Positions 17,589 to 26,586 are shown, numbered from the stretch's first letter. The stretch: DNA of 64,000 nt from Streptomyces sp. SS1-1 (GCF_008973465.1 NZ_WBXN01000004.1:1860001-1924000), one strand, 5' to 3'. The notes: generated by a model not told the origin, from the letters alone. Program-made: numbers and translations.

Positions 17589-19969
17589 GCGGGCGGACAC
17601 GGATGGCGTTGTGCGCCGCGGCGGCCACCCTGATGGCGTCCTGCGCCCTGCTGCCGCTGGTCACGTCGGTGAGCTGGCTGGTGCAGGCGGCGCTGCTGCT
17701 GGCGATCCAGACCGGCGTCGGCATGCTGACCCGGCGGGTGCCGCTGGCCCGGCCGCTGACCGTGGCGACCCAGGCCGTCGTCGCGCTGGCGCTGCTGACG
17801 CTGGCGTTCGCGAGCAGCCAGGCCGTGCTCGGGATCGTCCCCGGGCCGGAGGCGTTCCGGCACTTCGGGGATCTGCTGCAGTCGGGCGGCGAGGACGTCG
17901 GCCACTACTCGGCCCCCGCCCCGCTCACGCCGGGCATCCGGCTGATGCTGGTCGGCGGTGTCCTGGTCATCGGGCTCGCGGTGGACGCCGTCGCGGTGAC
18001 GTTCCGCAGCGCCGCGCCGGCCGGGCTGCCGCTGCTCGCGCTGTACTCGGTGGCGGCCGGGCTGTCCGACGGGGCGGCGGACGGGCTGTGGTTCGTGGTC
18101 GCCGCCGTCGGCTATCTGATGCTGCTGCTGGCCGAGGGACGCGACCGGCTCTCGCAGTGGGGCCGCGTCTTCAGCGGGGCCCCGCGCCACCCCGGCGCGG
18201 CGCCGGGCGCGGCGGTGGCGCCGGTGCGCACCGGACGGCGGATCGGGGTGGTCGCGCTGGGCATCGCCCTGGTCGTGCCGCTGGCCCTGCCCGCCATGAA
18301 CGGCGGCCTGCTCGGCCCGGCGGGCACGGGGATCGGCCCCGGCAGCGGGACCGGCGGGACGATCTCCGCCGTGAACCCGCTGGTGTCGCTGCGCGACAGC
18401 CTGAACGTGGAGGAGGACCGCCAGGTCCTGTCCCTGCGGACCGACACCACCGACATCTCCAACATGTACCTGCGGATCGTGTCCCTCGACGACTTCGACG
18501 GCACCACGTGGCAGCCGTCCAAGCGGACCATCGAGGCGGTGCCCGACCCGTTCCCGACGCCCTTCGGGCTGGGTCCCGACATCAAGCGCACCGAGGTCGC
18601 GACGACCGTCCGGGCCGCCGACTGGTACGCGCAGAACTGGCTGCCGATGCCGTACCCGCCGAGCGGGGTGCAGATCCCCGGCGACTGGCGGTACGAGCCG
18701 CTCGGCATGACGGTCGTCGGTGACCGCCGGCAGACCACGCGCGGCGTCACCTACACCGTGCGCTCCCTGGACGTGCGCCCGACGGCCAAGCAGCTGGAGG
18801 ACGCGCCCGAGGCGCCGACCGCGCTGCGGCGCGAGTTCACGCAGCTGCCCGACTCGCTGCCGGACGTGGTCGCCCGCACCGCGCGCGAGGTCACCGAGGG
18901 CGCGACCAGCCGGTACGACCAGGCGGTCAAGCTGCAGGACTACTTCTCGCTGACCGGCGGGTTCCAGTACGACACCGACGTCAAGGTGGGCAACGGCCCG
19001 GGGGCGATCGCCCGCTTCCTGAAGGACAAGGAGGGCTTCTGCGTCCACTTCTCCTTCGCGATGGCGGCGATGGCCCGCTCGCTGGACATCCCGGCCCGGG
19101 TCGCGGTGGGCTTCGCGCCCGGCACCCCGCAGGGCGACGGCACGGTGTCGGTCGGGCTCAGGGACGCGCACGCCTGGCCCGAGCTGTACTTCGAGGGCGT
19201 GGGCTGGACCCGCTTCGAGCCGACCCCGACCCGTGGTTCGGTGCCGTCGTACACCCTGCCCGACACGTCCAGCAGCGCGCAGCCGGACGAGGCGCGGCCC
19301 TCGCAGTCGGCGAGCGAGGCGCCTGCGGCGTCCGCGTCGGAGAGCGACTCGTGCGCGGGCCGGCGCCCGGAGCTGTGCGCGAGCGAGTCCCCGGCGCTGG
19401 CCCTGGGGTCGGACGACGACGGACCGCGCTGGTACCTGGCGCTGGCCTGGGCGCTCGGCGGGCTGCTGGCCCTGCTGATCCCGCTGTCGCCGGCGCTGTG
19501 GCGGCTGCGGACCCGGGCGGTCCGGCTCGGCGGGCACGGCCGCTCGGACGAGGAGACGGCCCTGCACACCCTGGCGGTCTGGCAGGAACTCACCGACACA
19601 GCGTGGGACTTCGGGATCGCGCCGGACGACAGCCGGACACCGCGCACGACGGCGGCCCGGATCGTCCGGCTCGGCCGGCTCGATCCTCCGGCGGCGGAGG
19701 CCGTCCACCGCATCGCGGACGCGGTGGAGCAGGTCCTCTACGCACCGAGTCCGCGCCCGGTGGCCGGACTGGCGCAGGACGTCCGCGGGGTGCGTGCCGA
19801 TCTCATGTCGAAGGTGAGCTGGACGACCCGGGTACGGGCGCTGCTCGCACCGCGTTCGACCGTGCGGGTGGTGTGGGCCCTGTCGGATCGCTGGGCGGCG
19901 GTGCGGCAGCGTGCCGCGGCGGCCCGGCCGACCTGGCGCCGGCCGTCCACGCCTGGTCAGCGGGGGTGA
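17585..19969 (+). CDS. Membrane transglutaminase-like protein (TgpA type)
   Basis: 794 aa from ATG 17585. About six to seven N-terminal membrane helices are followed by an extracytoplasmic transglutaminase fold with C486 (in EGFCVHFS), H529 (DAHAWPE) and an acidic third position in TRFEPTP, so the Cys-His-acid triad is present. A Ser/Ala/Glu-rich linker, one more membrane segment and a DUF4129-like cytoplasmic tail follow. The start is favoured over ATG 17579 because GGAGG (17573-17577) lies 7 nt upstream of 17585 but only 1 nt from 17579, and 17585 gives an ATGA overlap. Probable role: acting on surface protein or peptide amide groups, by family analogy. Confidence 0.88.
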   Translation: MSGRTRMALCAAAATLMASCALLPLVTSVSWLVQAALLLAIQTGVGMLTRRVPLARPLTVATQAVVALALLTLAFASSQAVLGIVPGPEAFRHFGDLLQSGGEDVGHYSAPAPLTPGIRLMLVGGVLVIGLAVDAVAVTFRSAAPAGLPLLALYSVAAGLSDGAADGLWFVVAAVGYLMLLLAEGRDRLSQWGRVFSGAPRHPGAAPGAAVAPVRTGRRIGVVALGIALVVPLALPAMNGGLLGPAGTGIGPGSGTGGTISAVNPLVSLRDSLNVEEDRQVLSLRTDTTDISNMYLRIVSLDDFDGTTWQPSKRTIEAVPDPFPTPFGLGPDIKRTEVATTVRAADWYAQNWLPMPYPPSGVQIPGDWRYEPLGMTVVGDRRQTTRGVTYTVRSLDVRPTAKQLEDAPEAPTALRREFTQLPDSLPDVVARTAREVTEGATSRYDQAVKLQDYFSLTGGFQYDTDVKVGNGPGAIARFLKDKEGFCVHFSFAMAAMARSLDIPARVAVGFAPGTPQGDGTVSVGLRDAHAWPELYFEGVGWTRFEPTPTRGSVPSYTLPDTSSSAQPDEARPSQSASEAPAASASESDSCAGRRPELCASESPALALGSDDDGPRWYLALAWALGGLLALLIPLSPALWRLRTRAVRLGGHGRSDEETALHTLAVWQELTDTAWDFGIAPDDSRTPRTTAARIVRLGRLDPPAAEAVHRIADAVEQVLYAPSPRPVAGLAQDVRGVRADLMSKVSWTTRVRALLAPRSTVRVVWALSDRWAAVRQRAAAARPTWRRPSTPGQRG

Positions 19970-20109
19970 CGGCGGGCTGAGCCGGGGGCACGGCGCCGGG
20001 TGACCGCGGGAGCGGGCGGCCCGGCGCCCCCGGCATCAGGCGTGCGGGGCGGCCCGCGCGCCGAAGGAGCCGGGGGCTTCGAGGGCACACGTCAGGGTTC
20101 GAGGCATGC

Positions 20110-20147
20110 GTCAGGGGGTGACCACCGTCCGGTGGTCACCCCCTGAC
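20110..20147. terminator. Bidirectional hairpin terminator
   Basis: A perfect 17-bp inverted repeat (20110-20126 and 20131-20147) with a 4-nt loop, between the transglutaminase gene ending at 19969 and the convergent DUF3040 gene ending at 20167. There is no T tract on either side, which is normal for Streptomyces terminators. The 197-nt gap holds nothing else. Confidence 0.85.
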
Positions 20148-20166
20148 ATCGTCATGAGAGCCGCGG

Positions 20167-20559
20167 CTAGTGGCCGCCCTGCTCGTCTCGGCGGCGCTGC
20201 CAGCGCTGCTCGATCCTGTCCATCACGGAGCGCCTCTGCCGGGCCGACCGGCCTGGGTGCGGGCCGCCCGCGGGCTGCTCGCCCGGCTTGGGGGCCTTGC
20301 GCCAGCCGGTCACGGCGAGGACCGCACAGCCAAGCATCACCAGGAAGCCCACGACACTGAGCCACACCTGCTTGGCGACCATTCCAGCCATGAGGAGCGC
20401 GATACCTACGAGGAAGCCCGCGACCGCCTGGTAGACCCGTCGCCGGGTGTACGTGCGCAGCCCGCTTCCCTCAAGCGCTGTCGCGAACTTCGGATCTTCG
20501 GCGTACAGCGCTCGCTCCATCTGCTCGAGCATGCGCTGCTCGTGCTCCGAGAGCGGCAC
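20167..20559 (-). CDS. DUF3040 small membrane protein
   Basis: 130 aa, actinobacteria-specific family. The N-terminus MPLSEHEQRMLEQMERALYA is the family hallmark, followed by two adjacent membrane segments (about 44-63 and 66-84) and a basic, Arg/Gln-rich cytoplasmic tail. The GTG start is preceded by GGAGGA with good spacing. In Streptomyces this gene is constantly found near the dcw cluster, so a role in growth or division is reasonable but not shown by sequence. The 288-nt gap downstream of the methyltransferase (20560-20847) has no recognisable element. Confidence 0.85.
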   Translation of the reverse strand: MPLSEHEQRMLEQMERALYAEDPKFATALEGSGLRTYTRRRVYQAVAGFLVGIALLMAGMVAKQVWLSVVGFLVMLGCAVLAVTGWRKAPKPGEQPAGGPHPGRSARQRRSVMDRIEQRWQRRRDEQGGH

Positions 20560-20847
20560 GGAGTCCTCCTCATCGTGCAGTCGCCGGGGCGACCCGGGGG
20601 GTCCCTTCAGGATAGGCAGGGAATCGCCCCCGTGAAACCCGCCCCTCTACGCCAATTGGCCAACCGGGCCCCGGCATGGCGCCCCGGCTCGCTGAGATCT
20701 ACTTTCCCCAGCGGCCGACCCGTCATGCCGGAACGGTCTCCCTCGATCATACGGCGCCGGGCGCCCGGACGGGGGGCCTGTGGCGTACTCCATGTGCGGC
20801 CAAGTCCCTGATCAAGGCATGCCCGGCGGGGTGAACGCGGTGGCCGC

Positions 20848-21672
20848 TCAGGCCCCGGCCGTCTCCGGCGTCTCGCCGAGCACATGGAGCTGGGTGGCCA
20901 CCGAGTGGAACGCGGGCAGCTCGGCCGCCGCCTCCTCCAGCTTCAGCAGCGCCTCCAGCGCACCGGGCTCGGTGTCCACCAGGACGCCCGGCACGAGGTC
21001 GGCGAAGACCCGCACCCCGTGCACGGCGCCGACCCGCAGGCCCGCGCCCTCGACGAGTCCGGTGAGCTGCCCGGCGGTGAAGCGCCGGGGCACCGGGTCG
21101 CCCTGGCCCCAGCGGCCGTCGGGGTCCTCCAGGGCCCGCTTGGCCTCCGTGAAGTGGCCGGCGAGGGCCCGGGAGAGCACCGCTCCGCCGAGCCCCGCGG
21201 CGAGCAGGCTGAGCACGCCCTCGGCGCGCAGCGCGGCCACCGCGTTGCGCAGGCCCTCGGCGGGGTCGTCGACGTACTCCAGCACTCCGTGGCACAGCAC
21301 GACGTCGTACGCGCCGCGCTCGGCGACGTCGAACAGGCCATGGGCGTCGCCCTGGACGCCCTGCACCCGGTCGGCGACGTCGGCCTCGGCGGCCCGCCGC
21401 TCCAGGGCGAAGAGCGCGTTGGGGCTGGGGTCGACGACGGTGACGCGGTGGCCCAGGCGGGCCAGGGGCACGGCGAAGTTGCCGCTGCCGCCCCCGGTGT
21501 CCAGGACGTCCAGCGCGGGGCGGCCGGTGGCCTTGACCCGGCGGTCCAGGGCCTCCTGGAGGACCTCCCAGACCACGGCGGTGCGCAGGCCGGCGCGGGG
21601 CCGGGAGGGGCCGGAGCGCGGTGTCCCCTGGGGGTGCTGGGCGGAGACGGGCGGGCGCATCGGGTCCGACAC
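20848..21672 (-). CDS. Class I SAM-dependent methyltransferase
   Basis: 274 aa with a Rossmann-fold SAM-binding core: motif I DVLDTGGGSGNFAVPLA, acidic motif II VTVVDPS, and motif IV VVLCHGVLEYVDDP. The fold resembles small-molecule or tRNA wobble (CmoA/CmoM-like) methyltransferases, but the substrate cannot be read from sequence. The GTG at 21672 has a GAGGAG upstream. The N-terminal 25 residues are Pro/Gly-rich and probably disordered. It reads towards the DUF3040 gene on the same strand but is separated by 288 nt, so they may not be one operon. Confidence 0.85.
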   Translation of the reverse strand: MSDPMRPPVSAQHPQGTPRSGPSRPRAGLRTAVVWEVLQEALDRRVKATGRPALDVLDTGGGSGNFAVPLARLGHRVTVVDPSPNALFALERRAAEADVADRVQGVQGDAHGLFDVAERGAYDVVLCHGVLEYVDDPAEGLRNAVAALRAEGVLSLLAAGLGGAVLSRALAGHFTEAKRALEDPDGRWGQGDPVPRRFTAGQLTGLVEGAGLRVGAVHGVRVFADLVPGVLVDTEPGALEALLKLEEAAAELPAFHSVATQLHVLGETPETAGA

Positions 21673-21931
21673 GGCGATTGACTCCTCGGCGCGGGACCGC
21701 CGTCTGCACGGCGGAGCGAACGGTCTGCCTCACCGGGCCGGATGACGGGCGCGGGAAGGCTGCAGGCTTCTCCCACCCTATTGCCTCCGGGGTGCCGGAC
21801 GGCCATCGCGGTGCCGGGCACCCCGGGCGTCCCGCCCACCGGACTCCCCGCCGCGTCCCCCACCGCACTCCCCCGCCGACCAGGGCCGCCGCATGTCCCG
21901 GGCGGTCCGCGCCGGCGCGGGTCCGGGGGTC

Positions 21932-22498
21932 TCACCCCGCGTCCGGCATCTCCGTGGAGCGTGGGGGGCCGGCCGGGTCGGCGTCGGTGTCCTGGCGGGG
22001 CTGGGGCAGGACCGGCTGGAGCACCAGCATCCGCTCGACGAGGCGCAGGAACACCGCCACGTCGCGGATGAGGTCGTCGGCGTCCCGGTGGCCGGCGGCG
22101 CCCCTGATGCCGGCCTCGGCGCGGGCGCGGCGCTCGGCGCCCGAGGCGAACAGCGCGCTCCACTCGGTGAGTTCGGGCGCTATCTCGGGGAGCACTTCCC
22201 AGGCGCTCCGGATCCTGGCCCGGCGCCTGGGCGTGGGCTCCGGGCGGCCGCGCGCGGCGAGCACGGCGGCGGCGACGCGCAGGGCGGCCAGGTGGGCCGT
22301 GGCGTAGCGCTCGTTGGGGGTCTCGAGGACGGTGGCCTCGTCCAGCCCGGCGCGGGCCTGGGCGAGCAGGTCGAGGGCGGCGGGCGGGGCCGTGGCCTTG
22401 CGGAGCACGGGGTGGACGTCGCCGGCGGGGCCGGTCAGCGAGGGGGCAGGGCCGATGGCGCGGCGCCGGCGGGCGGCGGCTGCGTGCGAGCTGGCCAT
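21932..22498 (-). CDS. SAV_6107-family HEPN domain protein
   Basis: 188 aa. The central helical region matches the actinobacterial SAV_6107 HEPN family. It contains R64-YATA-H69, an Rx4H motif of the type that forms the active site in HEPN ribonucleases; whether this one is catalytic is unknown. The tail (about 165-188) is Pro/Asp-rich. An AGGAGG stands 6 nt before the ATG at 22498. It is divergent from the ABC/YhgE operon across a 171-nt gap. No antitoxin-like partner gene is adjacent. The 259-nt downstream gap shows nothing notable. Confidence 0.75.
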   Translation of the reverse strand: MASSHAAAARRRRAIGPAPSLTGPAGDVHPVLRKATAPPAALDLLAQARAGLDEATVLETPNERYATAHLAALRVAAAVLAARGRPEPTPRRRARIRSAWEVLPEIAPELTEWSALFASGAERRARAEAGIRGAAGHRDADDLIRDVAVFLRLVERMLVLQPVLPQPRQDTDADPAGPPRSTEMPDAG

Positions 22499-22599
22499 GA
22501 CGAACCTCCTGTCGTCTGTGTGACGGCATGCCCCGATACGGGTTGCCGTATGTGCCCATCGTGGGGTACGGCACTGACAATCCGTTCCGACCTGGGGTT

Positions 22600-22646
22600 T
22601 TGCCTCGCTCGCAAGTTCGGGCTACCTTTTGCACTGACCAGTCAGT
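22600..22646 (+). promoter_or_regulatory. Promoter with TetR-type operator for the ABC/YhgE operon
   Basis: TTGCCT (22600-22605), a 17-nt spacer and TACCTT (22623-22628) form a plausible promoter with a start near 22635. The palindrome ACTGAC-CA-GTCAGT (22633-22646) lies over that start, a typical TetR operator position. A further half-site ACTGAC is at 22573-22578. The TetR gene at the end of the same operon is the obvious candidate repressor. Confidence 0.65.
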
Positions 22647-22669
22647 TCAAAAGGGATGAGGGGGCGGGG

Positions 22670-23464
22670 ATGGGGGGAACCGTGACAGCCGACGGCGTCA
22701 CGGCCCGGAATCTCGGGCTTCGGGGACCGCGCGGATGGGCGTTCCGCGCGGTCTCCTTCGAGGCCGGGCCCGGTTCGCTGATCACGATCGAGGGGCCGTC
22801 CGGCAGCGGCCGTACCTGTCTTCTGCTGGCCCTGACGGGCCGTATGAAACCCACCGAGGGCACCGCGTCGGTGGACGGGACGGAACTGCCCCGCCGGATG
22901 GCGGCGGTGCGGCGCGTCAGCGCCCTCGCCCATGTGCCCGGGGTGACCGACCTCGACCCGGCCCTGACCGTCGGCGAGCACCTGCGCGAGCGCGCGCTGC
23001 TCCAGTCACGGTTCGGCGACTCGCTGCGCGCGCTGCTGCGCCCGCGCCAGGAGGGGCGCGCGGCGCGACGGAAGCGGATCGAGGACGCCCTGACGGCGGC
23101 GGGCCTGGACCTGGAGTCCCTGCCCAAGGGCCCGCGCACCGCCGTACGCGACCTGGAGCGCTCCGAGGCGCTGCGGCTGTCCCTGGCCCTCGCGCTCATC
23201 GCACGCCCGCGCGTGCTGGGCGTCGACGACACCGACATGAAGCTCTCGGACGCCGAACGGGCCGAGGTGTGGGCGCTGCTGAAGTCGATCGCCGAGGCCG
23301 GGACCACGGTCCTCGCGGTGTGCAGCGAGGCCCCCGACGGCACCGTGCGGGTGTCCACCGTGCCCGCGGACGAGGCCGCCGGCACCGAGACCGGGACCGA
23401 CGAGGACGACGAGGACGACGGGAAGGAGGCCGCCGATGCGCTCGCCGAGGCTGGCCGCGCTTGA
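22670..23464 (+). CDS. Degenerate ABC-type ATP-binding protein
   Basis: 264 aa with the overall fold of an ABC transporter nucleotide-binding domain, but key motifs depart from consensus. The Walker A is GPSGSGRT (42-49), with R48 where Lys is nearly invariant; the signature LSGGQ is replaced by LERSE (162-166); and the Walker B ends VLGVDDTD (182-189), lacking the catalytic Glu. The C-terminus is an Asp/Glu-rich tail. It overlaps the following YhgE gene by 29 nt, so the two are co-translated. Start ATG 22670; GTG 22682 is an alternative. ATP hydrolysis is doubtful; a structural or regulatory role with the membrane partner is inference. Confidence 0.8.
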   Translation: MGGTVTADGVTARNLGLRGPRGWAFRAVSFEAGPGSLITIEGPSGSGRTCLLLALTGRMKPTEGTASVDGTELPRRMAAVRRVSALAHVPGVTDLDPALTVGEHLRERALLQSRFGDSLRALLRPRQEGRAARRKRIEDALTAAGLDLESLPKGPRTAVRDLERSEALRLSLALALIARPRVLGVDDTDMKLSDAERAEVWALLKSIAEAGTTVLAVCSEAPDGTVRVSTVPADEAAGTETGTDEDDEDDGKEAADALAEAGRA

Positions 23465-25520
23465 GCTGCGGCGGTTCGGCCGGGGAAAGCTCCCCCGTGC
23501 CGCGCTGGTCGCCCTGCTGGTGCTGCCCCTGCTGTACGGCGCGCTGTACCTGTGGTCCTTCTGGGACCCGTACGGCCGTCTCGACCGCATCCCCGTCGCC
23601 CTGGTGAACGAGGACAAGGGGGCGTCCGTGAGCGGGAAGAAGCTCACGGCCGGCGACGACATCACCGAAGGGCTGCACGAGAGCGACGTCTTCGACTGGC
23701 GCGAGGTGAGTGCCGCCGAGGCCGAGAAGGGCGTCGAGGACGGCACGTACTACCTGTCGCTGACCATGCCGTCCGACTTCAGCGAGCGGATCGCCTCCAG
23801 CGCCGGGAAGAGCCCGGAGACGGGCGCCCTCCAGGTGCGGACGAACGACGCCAACAACTACATCGTCGGGCAGATCTCGCGGACGGTGTTCAGCGAGGTG
23901 CGCGACGCCGCGTCCACCAAGGCGTCCCGGTCGTTCCTGGACCGGATCTTCGTGTCGTTCTCCGACATCCACGGCGAGACCGTGAAGGCCGCGAACGGCG
24001 CCGACAAGCTGGAAGGCGGCATCGGCGAGGCCGAGAAGGGCTCCAAGGACCTCGCCAAGGGCCTCAAGGACGCCAAGGACGGCAGCGGCAAGCTGTCGTC
24101 GGGCCTGAAGAAGCTCGACAAGGGCGCGCGGGACCTGGAGAACGGCTCGCGGCGGGTCGCCGCCGGCACGCAGACGCTGGCGGACAAGGTCAACGCCGTC
24201 GACAAGAAAGTCGGCCCGTTCCTCGCGGACAACGAGAAGACCATCGGCGACACCGCCCGGCTGGTCTCCGACACCTCGGGCGCCCTCCGCAACAACCTCG
24301 ACGACCTGGTCGAGCGCGCCCCCGCCGCCGCCAAGGGCGCCCACGCCGCCTCCGGTGTGCTCGACACCGTCTACCGGGCGCGCTGCGAGGACCCCGTCCT
24401 GCCGGACCCGGTCTGCGCCGATCTGAAGAAGGCCAGGCAGTCCGCGACGGACGTGGCGACCATCGCGGACGATCTGAACACCCTGATCGCCGACCAGCAC
24501 GGCGACCTGAAGAAGCTCGACAAGAACCTCGCCACGCTCCAGAAGCAGGCCGACGCCCTCGCCGAGCGCGCGCCCCACCTCTCGGAGGACCTCGACGACG
24601 CCGTCAGCCGCATCAACAAGCTGAACGACGGGGCCGCGAAGGTCGCCGCCGGCGCCAAGAAGCTGCACACCGGGCTCGGCACGGCGAAGTCCGGCGCCGT
24701 GGACCTGGACACCGGCGTGGGCCGGCTGAAGTCGGGCGCGTACGACCTGAGCGGCGGCATGTACAAGCTGGTCGACGGCTCCGGCAAGCTGTCGAACGGG
24801 CTGCACGAGGGCGCCGGGAAGATCCCCGACTACGACAAGAAGGACCGCGACCAGCGCACCGAGGTGATGGCCGACCCGGTCCAGCTCGTCTCCCGGGACC
24901 TGCACAAGGCCCCCAACTACGGCACCGGCTTCGCCCCGTACTTCATCCCGCTGTCCCTGTGGGTGGGCGCGATGGTGGCGTACATGCTAATCGCGCCGAT
25001 GAACCGGCGCGCGCTCGCCGCCGGCGCCTCGGCGTGGCGGATCGCGCTGGCGGGCTGGCTGCCGGTGGTCGCCCTCGGAGTGCTGCAGACGGTGGCGCTG
25101 ATGTCGGTGCTGCACTGGGCGATCGGGCTCCAGATGGCGCGGGCGGCCGGGACGGTGGGCTTCCTGTTCCTGGTGACGGCGTGCTTCGCGGCGATCGTGC
25201 AGTGGCTGAACGCCCGCTTCGGCGCGGCGGGCCGGATCCTCGTCCTGGCGCTGCTGATGCTCCAGCTGACGTCCGCGGGCGGCACCTACCCGGTGCAGAC
25301 CAGCCCGGGCTTCTTCAACGCCCTGCACCCGTTCCTGCCGATGACGTACGTCGTCGAGGCGCTGCGCCGGCTCATCACGGGCGGCGGGCTGCAGCCGGTG
25401 TGGACCGGATGCCTGGTCCTGGCCGCGTTCACGGCCGGCGCCCTGGCGCTGACCGCGCTGGCGGCCCGCCGCCGGCAGGTGTGGACGCTCGACCGGCTGC
25501 ACCCGGAGCTGAGCCTGTGA
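23436..25520 (+). CDS. YhgE/Pip-domain membrane protein
   Basis: 694 aa. One N-terminal membrane segment (about 20-41) is followed by a long extracytoplasmic region of helical, Lys/Asp/Gly-rich repeats (for example LSSGLKKLDKGARDLENG), then five to six C-terminal membrane helices of the ABC-2 permease type. This is the layout of YhgE/Pip (phage-infection-protein-like) proteins, which include the EsaA-like group and are often linked to export or antibiotic tolerance. It is encoded with an ABC-like ATPase upstream and a TetR regulator downstream, suggesting an inducible exporter whose substrate is unknown. Confidence 0.85.
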   Translation: MRSPRLAALELRRFGRGKLPRAALVALLVLPLLYGALYLWSFWDPYGRLDRIPVALVNEDKGASVSGKKLTAGDDITEGLHESDVFDWREVSAAEAEKGVEDGTYYLSLTMPSDFSERIASSAGKSPETGALQVRTNDANNYIVGQISRTVFSEVRDAASTKASRSFLDRIFVSFSDIHGETVKAANGADKLEGGIGEAEKGSKDLAKGLKDAKDGSGKLSSGLKKLDKGARDLENGSRRVAAGTQTLADKVNAVDKKVGPFLADNEKTIGDTARLVSDTSGALRNNLDDLVERAPAAAKGAHAASGVLDTVYRARCEDPVLPDPVCADLKKARQSATDVATIADDLNTLIADQHGDLKKLDKNLATLQKQADALAERAPHLSEDLDDAVSRINKLNDGAAKVAAGAKKLHTGLGTAKSGAVDLDTGVGRLKSGAYDLSGGMYKLVDGSGKLSNGLHEGAGKIPDYDKKDRDQRTEVMADPVQLVSRDLHKAPNYGTGFAPYFIPLSLWVGAMVAYMLIAPMNRRALAAGASAWRIALAGWLPVVALGVLQTVALMSVLHWAIGLQMARAAGTVGFLFLVTACFAAIVQWLNARFGAAGRILVLALLMLQLTSAGGTYPVQTSPGFFNALHPFLPMTYVVEALRRLITGGGLQPVWTGCLVLAAFTAGALALTALAARRRQVWTLDRLHPELSL

Positions 25521-25543
25521 GCGGGCGCGGGACAATCGGGGCC

Positions 25544-26173
25544 ATGGAAAGCAGCAGCGCCGCGTCGGGCGGCAGCACGCGCCGTGAGGCCACCCGGCAG
25601 AAGCTCTACGAGGCGGCCGTCACGCTCATCGCCGAGCAGGGCTTCTCCGCCACCACGGTGGACGAGATCGCCGAGCGCGCCGGGGTGGCGAAGGGCACCG
25701 TCTACTACAACTTCGCCAGCAAGTCGGTCCTCTTCGAGGAGTTGCTGCGGCACGGGGTCGGGCTTCTCACAGCCTCCCTGCGGGACGCGGCCGAGACGAC
25801 CGCCCGCGAGGGCGGGACCAAGGTGGACGCGCTGGACGCGATGATCCGCGCGGGCCTGGTCTTCATCGACCGCTACCCGTCGTTCACCCAGCTCTACGTC
25901 GCCGAGCTGTGGCGGACCAACCGCGCGTGGCAGTCCACGCTGATGGTGGTCCGGCAGCAGGCCGTGGCGGTCGTCGAGGGCGTGCTGCGCGAGGGCGTGG
26001 AGGGCGGTGAGTTCAGCGACGAGATCGACGTCCCGCTGACCGCCGCCGCCCTGGTCGGCATGGTGCTGGTGGCCGCGCTGGACTGGAAGTCCTTCCAGCC
26101 GGAGCGCTCCCTGGAGGATGTCCACGCGGCGCTGTCCCGGCTGCTGCAGGGCCGGGTGAGCGGGCGCGGCTGA
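25544..26173 (+). CDS. TetR/AcrR-family transcriptional regulator
   Basis: 209 aa; N-terminal helix-turn-helix (about 14-60) with the TetR pattern AVTLIAEQGFSATTVDEIAERAGVA-KGTVYYNF, then an all-helical ligand domain. The start is taken as ATG 25544; a GTG at 25517 that overlaps the yhgE stop (GTGA) would add 9 residues and couple translation. As the last gene of the ABC/YhgE operon it most likely represses its own operon through the palindrome at 22633-22646, induced by the transporter's substrate. The ligand is not predictable. Confidence 0.9.
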   Translation: MESSSAASGGSTRREATRQKLYEAAVTLIAEQGFSATTVDEIAERAGVAKGTVYYNFASKSVLFEELLRHGVGLLTASLRDAAETTAREGGTKVDALDAMIRAGLVFIDRYPSFTQLYVAELWRTNRAWQSTLMVVRQQAVAVVEGVLREGVEGGEFSDEIDVPLTAAALVGMVLVAALDWKSFQPERSLEDVHAALSRLLQGRVSGRG

Positions 26174-26230
26174 GGGGCCCGCCCCCGGCACGCGTGGAGA
26201 GAGCGCACACGACAGCGCACACACGAAAGC

Positions 26231-26278
26231 GCCGGTCCCGTGACGGCCGCGTCCCCCGCGGGCCGTCACCGGACCGGC
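26231..26278. terminator. Long hairpin terminator after the tetR operon
   Basis: Imperfect 48-nt dyad: arms 26231-26248 and 26261-26278 pair over 17 of 18 positions (one C:C mismatch) around a C-rich 12-nt loop. It begins 57 nt after the tetR stop. The 413-nt gene-free stretch 26174-26586 also contains C-homopolymer runs (around 26300-26350), a putative MacR site and the DUF4126 promoter. Confidence 0.75.
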
Positions 26279-26515
26279 GCCTCCTCGTGCGCCCCCGTAC
26301 CCCCCCCCGTTCCCCCCTGGACCCCCGTTCGGTCCGTCCCCCGGGTCCCCCGGTCTCGCTCCCGCCGACGCCGGGCCGGCGGAAGGAGCGGATCCGGGGC
26401 AGCTCCGTTCCGGCGCCCCGTGTCGCCGGTGCCGGAGCCGGTCCCCTTCTCCGTGCCTCCACTCTCCCGTCCGGGCAGGTCGCGGCCCATCCGCGCGCGT
26501 ACTCATCTCGCCGCC

Positions 26516-26531
26516 TAGGTACGGGTACTCA
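26516..26531. promoter_or_regulatory. Candidate MacR operator
   Basis: The sequence TAGGTACGGGTACTCA matches the recalled MacR consensus TGAGTAC-nn-GTACTCA at 12 of 14 specified positions, with the right half perfect. A second GTACTCA half-site is at 26499-26505, 26 bp upstream in the same orientation. The site ends 19 bp before the -35 of the DUF4126 gene, an activator-like position. A MacR-like regulator is encoded in this window at 48465-49157. Confidence 0.45.
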
Positions 26532-26550
26532 GAGCTGTGCGTCCGGCCCC

Positions 26551-26579
26551 ATGACCTGCCGTCGCCTACTGGCTACGAT
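26551..26579 (+). promoter_or_regulatory. Promoter of the DUF4126 gene, leaderless
   Basis: ATGACC (26551-26556), a 17-nt spacer and TACGAT (26574-26579); the expected start falls at 26586-26587, on the GTG start codon. The upstream ATG at 26551 is thus part of the -35 box, not a start. Confidence 0.6.
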
Positions 26580-26586
26580 CCCCTGC

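Noticed and set aside
17015..19708. 897-residue open frame on the minus strand opposite the DUF58 and transglutaminase genes
   Set aside because: High GC keeps antisense frames open; the sequence has no protein-like hydrophobicity or motifs and lies fully opposite two well-supported genes.
26174..26550. ATG-initiated reading frame extending the DUF4126 gene upstream
   Set aside because: The ATG at 26551 falls in the -35 box, and upstream residues are low-complexity Pro/Arg; GTG 26587 is preferred.
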